A stretch of 64,000 bases of DNA from positions 27,917,468 through 27,981,467 of the forward strand of contig CM032129.1 in the NCBI GenBank assembly GCA_018894105.1. The letters are read 5' to 3'. Source of the DNA: Jacaranda mimosifolia. Its lineage: Eukaryota > Streptophyta > Magnoliopsida > Lamiales > Bignoniaceae. Made by a program: the position numbers and the translations under genes. The notes under the pieces were generated by a model. The model had not been told where the DNA came from, searched no databases, and saw nothing but the letters and a program-made list of their open reading frames with translations. Below, piece by piece: positions 11,640 through 22,052 of the stretch (its first letter is position 1; every line of letters begins with the position of its first letter).

Positions 11640-12165
11640 ACACCTCTGCAGGAGAACTCAAGAGGCTTTCTCCATGGAGCAACAACATCGCAGTAAAACC
11701 TTGAGTGCACTATGTGGAAAGATTTATAGGCACATGACACAACTTAGCAATAAGCCCAGACACGCTATGAGGTAAGATCTTAGCTACACGACATAAGGAT
11801 TTAGAGGTAAGACCCTAAGTGTGCTTTATGGTAAGATCCTATGTGCGACATAATGACTTAGTTGTAAGATCCTAGGTGGCATTGTGGTAAGATCTTAAGC
11901 GCACGGAATGATGGCTTAGCAATAAGATCCTAGATGGGTGGAACAACGACTTAGCCGTAAAACCCTAGGTGTGTATTGCAGTATGACCTTATGTGCATCG
12001 AACAACAAATAAAGACAACTATAAAAACCCCAAGGAGATGAGTGACAAATAAACAAAGACCATTATAAGACCCTCAAGGTGACATGTGCCAAATAAAGGA
12101 AGATCACTATAAAGCCTCCAAGGGGGAGCATGGCAGACAAATAAAGATTGCCATAAAACTCCCAA
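11640..12165 (+). repeat. Degenerate tandem repeats (two related families)
   Basis: The left part (11640-12000) repeats TAAGATCCTAGGTG-like segments alternating with GACTTAGCAATAAGA-like segments every 40-50 bases. The right part (12000-12165) repeats AAATAAAGAC followed by TATAAA and CCCCAAGG every 45 or so. Copies are heavily mutated. The array follows the gag-protease remnant and probably belongs to the same dead element. Confidence 0.7.
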
Positions 12166-12199
12166 GGATAAATCACCACAAATTTTTTTTTTTTCATGG

Positions 12200-12600
12200 T
12201 GATTGTGAGATAGTTGTGAATATTTATTATTTATTTATTATCTTTTTTAATTCTAACAGTGGTTAGAGCAAACCATCACTACTAATTTTTTGTTTTCAGT
12301 TCACGACAATTTGAAGAGTGTATTTTTTATTTTATTTTAGTGGTAGTATCTTAATTTTTGTGAATATTTTTTATTTTTATGCTCAATTTATTTTAGATTT
12401 ATACCAAAAACTTGGTTTTAGCAACAATGTTAATTTTCCTTTAAAAAAAAATAATGTTAATCAACAATCAAGGATGAGAAATATTGAACTTCAGATTACA
12501 TCAACAATCATTAAATATCAAAATAATAGTTCCCTTTTTTATTCTAGAAATTAACATCAACAATTTTAATTGGAGTCATATAATTCTAGCCGGATAACAT
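12200..12600 (+). repeat. Old repeat, possibly CACTA-derived (copy 2)
   Basis: A diverged direct copy of 7320-7640, with the same order of blocks. The gypsy remnant and tandem repeats lie between the two copies. Class uncertain. Confidence 0.4.
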
Positions 12601-13416
12601 TCCATAAGTTGGAAAATTATTTACTTTCCACAAGGATGTAGCTTTTTATTAAAATTTTATTTGGTAGAGACATCATAAATATGAATGTATGTTTCCCACA
12701 ATAACTTCGATTCTTCTATCAACGGCTGCAGGTACACATCTATCATACCCTTCAGTTTTTTCGGACTCGGAATGATACAGGAGAAAACATATTAGCTTGT
12801 CATATATACACATTTCTAAGGGCAAATTGTAGGTAAGAATGGAAGGCTAACGTGAATAAGGAGATGCTGATTGATTAAAAGGAATAAGACCATTTATACA
12901 CAATCTAACCTTCACATTTCTAGGGTCACTTGAAATTTTTTGGATATATATGATCAAAATATTTTCAAGCATTCCCAGCTAAAGGATGACACATGACACC
13001 GTCTGCTCTACAATTCTCATAATACCATATTATATGAGCTATTGAACTTATTAACACATAAAGCCTCTTTAACTTACGTATTAGAAGCTAATAATACATT
13101 CTTTTATCATGCACTTCTTGAAGTTTTTCTTTATCCCTCTTCTTAATATGAGTTTTATAACTCGTTGCACCACAAGACTTACATTATGTATCATTAAAAT
13201 TGGCCTTGTTTGGTTGCAAATTCCCAATACACTTTCCAATTCCCAAAATTTAAATAAACAATACGCATTCCCCAATTCTACTCCCAAAACACAAAATTCA
13301 TTCCCCAAAATACCCGTACTATTTACACCCAATACATCTCCAATGCTAAGCTACTTGTAATAAATTGTCTCATTCCTATTATAGATATATACACATACTA
13401 CAAATCATTCAATCAA
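12601..13416. other. Intergenic sequence without recognised features
   Basis: AT-rich. Overlapping open frames on both strands at about 13081-13360 look like chance. Bases 13412-13416 (ATCAA) are the outer neighbour of the LTR end and would be the target-site copy on that side. Confidence 0.5.
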
Positions 13417-13650
13417 TGATGGGTGTCGAATCCAACAAAAATAAATTCCTACTCTAGAAGTATGATTTATAATCAGTGGTGAGTAGGGTCATATTCCAGA
13501 AGGACTGGTAAATTTTATTTTTTTCAACTTATTAAATAAAATAGAAAAGAGGGGGGATTTTTATGAAACGAAGAAAACTAAAATCTTAAAAGTAAATAAA
13601 CCACAAATAAAAATAAGGAATCAATAAGAAGGAAATCTAGCTTAAGGTAA
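13417..13650 (-). repeat. 3' end of the gypsy-type LTR, inverted
   Basis: On the minus strand this ends in the same CCCATCA terminus as 1-129 and matches it throughout. Its upstream part, around 13600-13650, matches the last 60 bases of the window (63940-64000). Only about 235 bp of the LTR are present here. Directly upstream on the minus strand comes the end of the ORF at 13695, so the 5' part of this LTR is missing. Confidence 0.8.
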
Positions 13651-13694
13651 ATGTGGAAAAGGGACTCCCCTGAGGAGACGAGGTCTGCATAGCT

Positions 13695-15363
13695 TCAAGG
13701 ACCAGGTGGAACTGGGGGTAAGGAACCAATATGAGCAAAATATGCCATAAGGTTGGTTTCTATGCGTGAAAGCTGGTGGCGAATAGCATTAAGATCATCG
13801 TCACTAGTCCTTGCTTTAGCTGGAGCAGAGGTGGGTGAGGTTCCCTCATCATCATCGAAAACCCTCATACGCTTCCGTGACTACTGGGTCCTACAGAGCA
13901 AAATAAAACACACCATTCCGTTTGCCAAGTAGGCCCATTCCTTCTAAACAATTCAAATCCAAAGGTGTCATATCACAAGTAATATGTATTGTGTTATCAT
14001 AATGAGTGATCAAGTGCTTGTGTATGGCCAAATGTGTAATGAATGATCCCAAGATTAATGCCCGTTTGTTAGCCAAGATACTGGCAAATTAAGTAGCCAA
14101 CCAACACCCAAGGTTAACTTTCACATTATTGTGCATGCACTAAAGAAAATAAAACTCTACTTTTGAAAGCACGCCAGCAGAATCCTTTCTATCCGAAAAA
14201 GAAAATGCAAGAAAGCAATGAACGTATTTAAAGGCAGGATCAACAAGAAAAGTATCTTTGGATTTGCTAGGATCATAAGGGAAAATTGTGTTTTGAGTCA
14301 AAGATTTGTAAAGCGTTTAAAGCACAAACTCAACATTAAAATCACATATGTAGTTCAAATATTCATCAAAATGTGCATAATTAGGTGTGATAAAATCGAA
14401 TGCCAAGTTAAATTCAGTGATAGATAAGTTAAAACTTTAACCCATTAATCAAAATGCAACCACATTAGGAGTATTCAGAGAGAAATTAACTGGTTTGTTA
14501 AACTCAAAAGTAGTATAGAATTCACGCACAAGTTCAACATATACCGGATAACGAATTAAAAAATATGGGTGCCATTCAATACCATCAATTAATTGATCAA
14601 TATTAGCACGAATATTTAAAGTCTCAAGAGTGGGATAGTGAATATACTTACAAGGGAGGATTGGTTTAGAGCAAACCTCATTGTATCTATCCCGTTCATG
14701 AGATGTGGTGAACTGGAGAGATTCGTGCAAGTCAAATTATGTGGTTAGAAGGATAGTTTTTCCTTTTCCAAGTTGAGAACGACATCAAAATTCGGATGAA
14801 GTAGATGGCCAAACATTAACAGTGGAAGTGGTTGGCTGTTGAGACGATTCTGAAAGAGATTTAGTTGGGTGTGTGCGCATTACCCGAGTGCTCTTGGAGC
14901 TTTGAGAACGAGTTGTAGATTGGTTTTCTTTCATGTTTGGTTGAGTAGTTTATGGCGAAGGAAGGTGCTGGTGATGGCATGTTTGAAAGTGGCCGAAGGT
15001 GGTAACAGTGGGTGGTGATTGGAGATGGAGATGGTGATGATGGTTGGTGTTGATGATGATAACAGTGGTGGCGGGTTTGATGGTGATGAAGAGGGTGGCG
15101 AATGGTGGTGGTGGGTCTTGTTGATAGTAGTGGCAGATGGTGGTGGGTTTATGAATGTGGTGGCGGAGAATGATGTAGATGGTGTCCGATGGTGGATGAT
15201 GATGGTGGTGGCCGAGAATGGTGGTGATTTTGTGAAGAGTGTGGTGGGTTTGAAGAATGATGGTTGAAGATAGTGGTTTAGTAGTGATGGTGGCGGGTCT
15301 TGAGTTTCTTGGAGAATGAGATGAATAGTGGGTGTTTGGTTGAGTCAAAATTGGAGGCTCCAA
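13695..15363 (-). pseudogene. Plant-transposon-type ORF (Athila ORF1-like), broken
   Basis: The minus-strand reading begins near 15363 with a low-complexity His/Thr/Pro-rich part. A globular piece at 14449-14730 contains RYNEVCSKPILPCKY, LNIRANIDQLIDGIEWHPYF and LVREFYTTFEF. This pattern (RY...I.P..., then GW..F, then EF..SF) is that of the plant proteins labelled 'putative plant transposon protein' or Athila ORF1-like. Further fragments lead to a tail, LNAIRHQLSRIETNLMAYF then SLPPVPPGP, ending at a TGA at 13695-13697. Several frameshifts and stops interrupt it. The function of this protein class is unknown. It once lay downstream of the gag-protease at 352-2469. Confidence 0.7.
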
Positions 15364-15494
15364 TTTTGACCATCTTTTTCACACTTTTTTTTTAATAAAT
15401 ATATATGCATAAATGTAAAAATATTAATAGTAAAAATAATAATAAAATAAAATAAATAAAGATAAATAAATAAATAAAACGGTTTAAATGGTTT

Positions 15495-15643
15495 AGATGG
15501 TAGGGGAATTGATGAAAGAAGACGTGGGCATGAGTAGATTGAAAAGCTTTTATGTCAAATAATTCCAACATACCAAAAAAGGTCTTTGAACAAGACATGG
15601 GCATGGGTAGATTGAAGAGCTTTCCTTGTCAAATTATTCCAAC
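15495..15643 (-). repeat. Tandem repeat of about 76 bp, right half (inverted)
   Basis: Read on the minus strand from 15643, this continues the array of 2585-2765 in the right register: GTTGGAATAATTTGACAAGG, then the TCTTCAATCTACCC part, then a second unit. It proves that the two sites were once adjacent. Confidence 0.85.
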
Positions 15644-18600
15644 TAGGGGTGTTCATTCGGTAAAAACCGAACCGAAATTTCGGTACACCAAAATTCCAAA
15701 CCGAATACCGAACCGAACTACTTAGTTCGGTTCAGTTAAGACCGAAATTTTATTCGGTTCGATTCGGTTGCCAACCGAAATACCGATTTTATTTTTTTTT
15801 TAGCTTAATTAACAAAAAATAACTGCTATATCAAGAAATAGTTTAATACCACAAATTTATAAGTTGCTAATAGTAATTAGTTGTTACAACAATAATAAAT
15901 TCATGCTAAACTTTAATTGTTTCGAGTGCCAAGAGGAAGGGGGAAGGCTCGAGGGGGGGGGGAGAACACAAATTAAATAACATGATAACAATCCACTCAA
16001 AGTCTTCAACTTTTAGCCATTGCTCAAAAGTCAAATCTAAGACTCTAGTCTCCAATCTCCACACCACACTAGCAAATTAGCAATTCATCATTCGTCCAAC
16101 TATCCAAGTTACAACACATCTGCAAACTGCAAAACCCAAAAATAAAAAAATAAAAAAAGAAAATAAAGCAACAAAAATAACAAAAGAAGAGCAACAATTT
16201 ACAACATTTACGCTAAAGAAAGAGAATGGTAATAACAATTTACCTATATGTCAAAACTTGAAATATTGAATTTCATATCATATACCTCATAAACCAATGA
16301 TAGTTGACTCCGTACCAACACTTGAAGCCATATCTACAAGAAATCATGATAAGAATGAAATACAAAAAAGCAACGTACTAATGAATATAGAATTAATAAT
16401 TGAACTTATTTTAAGAAAACATTAAATTTTACCTTTTTCAATTTTTTGAAGGAATTCATAGTCCTCTTCAAGAGGCTTACTTGGGGTACGACGGAGCCAA
16501 TCTTGACAACAAATTAGAGCTTGTGCCATTTTAGGAGTCAATGAAGCTCTAAAGTCATCAATGATGCGACCTCCAGTGCTAAAGGCAGATTCAGAAGCCA
16601 CAGTAGAAATGGGCATGGCAAGTATATCACGAGCCAATCTTGATAAAATGGGAAATCTAGGGCTATGCACTTTCCACCAATCAATGATATCAAACTCTGT
16701 AGTGTCTTTTTCAATGCGCTCACGTAAATACATATCTAACTCTGATTCATCCATTCCTTCAATCTCAGATATCATTTGTAAGTACTTCTTTCTATGAGCT
16801 CTCATAGCCTTTCTTTCATTCTCAGCCTCAGATCCAGATGAATTTTTCATTGTGTTTTCCTTAGATGCATTTGAAGAGCATGATAGTGATGATGTTTTAG
16901 AAGAATACAAATTCTTATATTCTTCAAAAACATCATAAAGAGCACCTTTTGCCAAGTTTCCCATCTGCTCTCCACGTTCATTCCCATACATATTCTTAAA
17001 CACATACAACACATAATTCAGCTTGTGACGAGGATCAAGCATGACAGCAACATACAACATTATGTTCATCTTCTCTATATTACCCCAATATTTGTCAAAT
17101 TTCAATTTCATTTTTTCCGCCATATCCACCAAATAAAAGTCATCACTCTTAAGCCACTCCTTCAATAAATCATCTACATCACTAATTTCATCCAAAAATG
17201 TATTAGATGTCACAAATAAAGAGCCAGACACTCGAAGAGTAAGATCATAAAAATGTTGCAACACTTTTACCAAACGCTCAACAACAACCCAATCATATTT
17301 CGTAGGCAATCCTATCTTTCCATAAGGTCCATTAAGCATAAAATCTGCACGAAAATCCGAATCATGCATCTCATATCTGTCAAACACATCTTGAAAAACC
17401 AAAGCTGTCTCTAGCATAGTGAAAACAGAGTTCCATCTAGTTGGAACATCTAAAGACAATGATTTCTTACTATCAACCTTTTCTTCTTCAACATAATTAC
17501 TAAACTTCTTCAATCTTGCAGGGGATTGTTTCACATACCTTACCACTATACGAACCCGCTCAACCGACTCATTCACCTCTTTCAATCCATCTTTAACAAC
17601 AAGATTCACAATATGAGCCATGCATCTTACATGCAAAAACTTCCCACCCAATATAGAAGTCCCCCAATTAACATCTTTTTCTCAAATAAGCCACAGTAGT
17701 ATCATTAGATGAAGCATTATCAACAGTAATTGTGAAAATCTTGTCAATTCCCCAATCAAGCAAACATTTTTCAATCAAGAGACCAACCTCGTCACCTTTA
17801 TGAGTGGGACATGGAATGAAATTAAGAATCACCTTATGTAATTTCCAATCTTCATCAATAAAATGTCCAGTCAAACATAAGTAGGTAAGTCTCTGATTAG
17901 AAGTCCATGTATCAGTGGTTAATGAAATTCTTTGCCCCGAGTTCTTAAAATAATTCTTCAACTTATTTTTTTCATCAAAGTACATTCTATAGCAATCCCT
18001 TGTTATGGTGGTTCTCGATGGCACAAAAAACTGTGGACATGCAATAGACATAAGATGCCTAAATCCTTCATTCTCAACAAATTTAAAAGGCAATTCATCA
18101 ACAATTAGCATACGTGCTAGGCCTTTTCTAACAGCCTCTTGATCAAATTTCCAACTAGAAGATATCTCTTTCAATTCTCCAGTTACACTTTGACAAAAAC
18201 TTTGAATTGTGTGATTATCTCCCACATAAGCATTATCAGGATGATTCTTACATACCTTCATATGATTGTTCATACCAGAAGTCCCATTTTTTGAAGGATC
18301 AGCTGCATAATTTCTGTCACAATAATTACATTTAGCCCTCTGCTTTCCATTCTTTTCGGTGTAAAGATTGAAGTGATCCCAAACTCGAGATCTTCTGGAC
18401 ATCTCTTTTCTCTTTGGTCTTTGACTTTGAGTTTCATTTTGTGTGTGTGAGTCTGAAAGATGCTCTAATTCTTCTACATCTTCTATTTGTTGATGATCTT
18501 GAGTTGGATTTGGAACTGGATGTGAATCCATAGGCATTGAACTCATTGAAGCACTTCTTTCACTTTCCATACCTGAAAATAAAGAAATCTAATTAGTTAC

Positions 18601-19984
18601 ATTTATAAATATAAATTTATAATAACCTATATAAAGTAAAGTTAACTAAAAGTTCAAATAATAAGAGGGTAAGAATCACAGTATTCTTATATGTGGACAA
18701 AAGCAATATAATATAACTTCGTTGCCTAAGAACACCAAATTAGTTAAAATTAAATAGCCTTCACACTAGCAACAAGCAAAACAATTGAATATCATTACCC
18801 CTCTTGCATACAACATAAACAATCAAAGCATTGAGTCCAACTACTTAATACTATGTCAAGTTGTCAACAATGCAAAACACATAACTCTACCAAATTATAC
18901 TCAATAAAATCTCCATATAGTTGGAAAACCCACATTAACAATTAACAAATATTAATAAGGAACTAAAACTTGAAACTAAAACATCTCTAGTCTCTAGATT
19001 AAGTCTAATCTAAAATTAGCAAAATGCAAATTAAATGGCAAATCAAATCAAACAAATTAAAATCCAAACACCAAATCAACAATTGATATTCCCATTGTTG
19101 TATATATGCAGATTGCATACAATACTAACACTAAAAGTACCTTACGGAATTTACAAAAATAGAACAGAAACAGAAATATAAAGAAACAGAAAAAAAAAAT
19201 AAAGAAAACTAAAAAAATTTACTTACCTGACTGTATCTGTTGCTGCCGACCTGCCGTGCTGCACTGCTGCTTGAGGAAAATGGCCCGTCGCCCGTCGGCC
19301 GTCGGAATGGGTTTGTTTCTTCGCTATCTTGCTGAGTTGTGTTGCTGATTTTTACCTGCTGAAGTGAAGAAAGGATTTTAATAAAGTTTTTGGTGTAGGA
19401 ATTAAGGGATCTGCAGAAATCAGAAATTTGTGAGGAAAAGAGGAAAACTGTGCTCTGCCTCTGCTACTGCTGCTGCTGCCGCCCGCTGTGTTTCACGGTT
19501 CACACTTTCACTGCTGCTGCCCGCTGCTTCTGCTCATCTGCTGTGCTGGTATAAAGATCTTGATGAAGATTAAAAGATGACGAAAGAGAACCTAGGCACC
19601 AATGAAAACTGTGTGAAAGCCATTGAAGCCACAACAGAAAAATTTCTCAAAAACCCACAAATCTGAAATCCCAGCACTGTGGTTTTGGGGAATAGACTAA
19701 AGTGTTGACTGTTTACTAATTCTATATTATATATATTATATATATATAAAATATAGTAACACATTACACACACACACATATATATATAATATATATATTA
19801 AAATTTTAGTTATTCGGTTCAGTTCGGTTAACCGGTACAAAAAACCGAAACCGAACCGAATACCGAAATTTTTTTAAAAAAATAACCGAATACCGAAACG
19901 AAATTTTCGGTTCGATATTCGGTACAAACCGAATTTTCGGTTTCGGTTCGATTCGGCCGGTTTATCGAACTGTGAACACCCCTA
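15644..19984 (-). mobile_element. hAT transposon, copy B
   Basis: This 4,341-bp copy has the same ends (TAGGGGTGTTCA and GTGAACACCCCTA) and lies in inverted orientation to copy A. The plus-strand flanks are ATTCCAAC (15636-15643) and AGCTTGCT (19985-19992), which do not match each other. They are the reverse complements of copy A's left and right flanks respectively. The subterminal ACCGAA/TTCGGT arrays, the 5'-UTR intron (about 18573-19226) and the transposase gene are conserved. A G-run near 15952 corresponds to the C-run near 6811 of copy A. Confidence 0.95.
16287..18570 (-). pseudogene. hAT transposase gene, copy B (same frameshift)
   Basis: Start ATG at 18570. The first 300 codons are identical in protein sequence to copy A and end at the same premature stop after LRKRC. 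The second frame (17669 down to 16433) differs from copy A by only a few residues: I for T in the RVRxVVRY segment, Y for H in FSNxVEE, R for H in VVVExLVK, K for Q in NTMxNSSG, and IL for VF in ARDxxAMP. The intron (16334-16432) and last exon (16287-16333) are conserved. The extra A in the five-A run is present here too, so it predates the separation of the copies or was homogenised between them. Confidence 0.9.
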
Positions 19985-19992
19985 AGCTTGCT

Positions 19993-20039
19993 TGAATAGC
20001 CACATTATAACTTGTCGATGGATGTGATTGCGGTTGTTG
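19993..20039. other. Short host or older-repeat segment between hAT B and copia
   Basis: Only 47 bp separate the hAT flank from the copia target-site duplication. In the ancestral arrangement this sequence continued from the reverse complement of 7148 onward. Confidence 0.6.
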
Positions 20040-20044
20040 GCCAA

Positions 20045-20298
20045 TGTAAGTTTGCAGGGCAGAAACTCATTCGAGAGAAAAGAGAAGAACAATGAAGAAG
20101 AATTTTCTATCTCAGTGTTTCTGCAACGAGTCTACCGAGGTGTTTATACACACATGGTTCAGCTTGCTAACCTGACTAACAGAATGGCTAACTGTGTAAC
20201 TAACTATCTAACTAGAGAATAATTAGCTAACTAATATGTTACAATATTTATATGCATGTTGAATATAAATGCAGAAATGTAAAGGATGAAAGTGAACA
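20045..20298 (-). repeat. Copia 3' LTR
   Basis: Starts TGTAAGTTTGCAGG and ends GTGAACA on the plus strand; the TG...CA ends are intact. A purine-rich GAGAGAGG stretch next to it on the minus strand may be the polypurine tract. Confidence 0.92.
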
Positions 20299-20306
20299 TA
20301 CCTCTC

Positions 20307-20870
20307 TCAAGTTAGAGCTTGGTGAGTGTCACACAAGCCCAACTTGGACGTAATGAACTGGAATGAGGGAACTGGGAGGGCCTTGGTAAAAATGTCAGCT
20401 AGTTGGAGCTTGGTGGAGACATGTTGAGGTGTAATAAATCCTTGCTTATATTGGTCCCGAACGAAGTGGCAATCGATGTCGAGATGTTTTGTACGTTCAT
20501 GGAATACGAGATTCTTCGTTATGTGTATGGCAGACTGGTTGTTGCAGAGTAAAGGAATAGGAAGGTGGATGGGAAGCTGGAGTTCTTTGAGAAGGTATGA
20601 AATCCATTGGAGCTCGCATACAGTAGATGCCATGCTTCTATACTCGGCTTCTGCAGATGATCGAGATACTGTGGATTGTTTTTTTGTCTTCCATGAGATC
20701 AAGGAATCTCCTAAGAAGATGCAATAGCCAGTGAGCGACCTCCTGGTGGTGGGACAGGAGGCCCAATCAGCATCACAAAAGACCTTGAGATGCAAGGAGC
20801 TTTGGGCAGCAAAGAAGAGCCCTTGTGAGGGGCAGCCTTTCAAGTATCGAAGGACATGAATCGCAACATT
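20307..20870 (-). pseudogene. Copia RNase H domain
   Basis: The minus-strand reading contains [10 protein letters not shown] (first catalytic Asp), [13 protein letters not shown] (second acidic cluster) and DIFTKALP near the C-terminus, the usual order in copia RNase H. A stop near 20870 separates it from the reverse transcriptase. It would degrade the RNA strand during cDNA synthesis. Confidence 0.9.
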
Positions 20871-22052
20871 CTAGTGGTCAACTGTTGGATCATTCACATA
20901 TTGACTTAACTGTTGAACAGTGTACGTGATATCTGGTCTTGTAAGATTCAGGTAGAGCAACCTTCCAACCAATCGTCTATATTGAGCTACATCAGTAGTG
21001 AGCTTAGTGTTCTTCGGCAGCGGCATAGATGTTGGCTTGGATCCTATCAAACCCATGTCTTGGAGGATGTCAAGTATGTATTTTCGTTGATTGAGGCATA
21101 TCCCTGTAGTAGATCGAGTTATTTCAACTCCAAGGTCTTTAATAGTGAATCTAGAATCCAGAAAATGTTTAACATCTTTTATTTCCTCCACATTATTTCC
21201 TGCTAGCAAAACATCATCCACATACACTAGTAGCACCGTTAATGAAGTAGAGGATTGTTTAATGAACATACAGTGATCATAGGGTGATTGACTGAATCCA
21301 AAAGTTCCCAACTGAGTAGTGAATTCCCTGTTCCATTGTCTCGAAGCTTGCTTTAACCCGTAGAGAGACTTTAATAACTAGCAAACCTGACCTGGCTTGG
21401 TTTTGTTATATCCAGCAGGGGGCTCCATGCAGACCTCCTTATGAATGAAGCCATGTAAAAAGGCATTGTTTATATCCAATTGGTGCACAGGCCATCCCTT
21501 CGCAACAACCAAGGCAAAGAGCATTCTGACAGTTACTGGTTTAGCTACCGGAGAGAAGCTCTCAAGATAATCCACTCCAGCCACTTGATTATAACCTTTG
21601 GCCACCACTCTGGCCTTATACCTGTCTACAGTCCCATCAGGTTTAAGTTTCAATTTGTAAACCCATTTTGAACCGATGGCCCTCTTTCCCATATGTAGGG
21701 TAGTGATTTCCCAAGTTCCGTTGGACTCAAGGGCCTCAATTTCCTTCTCCATGGCAGCCACCCACTGTCCTTGAGCACTGGCCTATTCAAAAGAAGTAGG
21801 TTCCTTGACAGTAGATATGTTAGCTAAGAATGCCATATATGTAGAAGAGAGGTTATTTTTTGCAGTGAAGAGAAAGGTTTTAGGTGTGTATGGGGTTTTT
21901 CTGGCTTCTGAATTAGTAGATGCGCCTGGGAAAGTCATTTGTAGCCCTTTATGAGTGTCATCATCAAAGACGTTTGAGATAAAGTCATTAAGCCAGGTTG
22001 GCTTCTTTCTGATTCTGGAGCCATGCCTTAGAGTCACTTGCATTTCAGGCAT
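20871..22052 (-). pseudogene. Copia reverse transcriptase
   Basis: In order on the minus strand: a linker from 22052 (RHGSRIRKKPTWLNDF); the fingers/palm part with GSKWVYKLKLKPDG, KARVVAKGYNQ and VHQLDINNAFLHG (21378-21761); SLYGLKQASRQWN near 21340; and the catalytic VYVDDVLLAG at about 21230. The YVDD box is intact. Stops near 21770 and 21378 and a frame change near 21312 interrupt the reading. Confidence 0.92.

Noticed and set aside
13081..13360. Two overlapping 83-codon frames on opposite strands
   Set aside because: No motif, AT-rich, and no support from neighbours.
14950..15363. 137-codon His/Thr/Pro-rich frame as a gene in its own right, and the Gly/Asp/Val-rich frame opposite it
   Set aside because: Both arise from GGTGGT/ATGATG-type low-complexity DNA at the start of the plant-transposon-type ORF.
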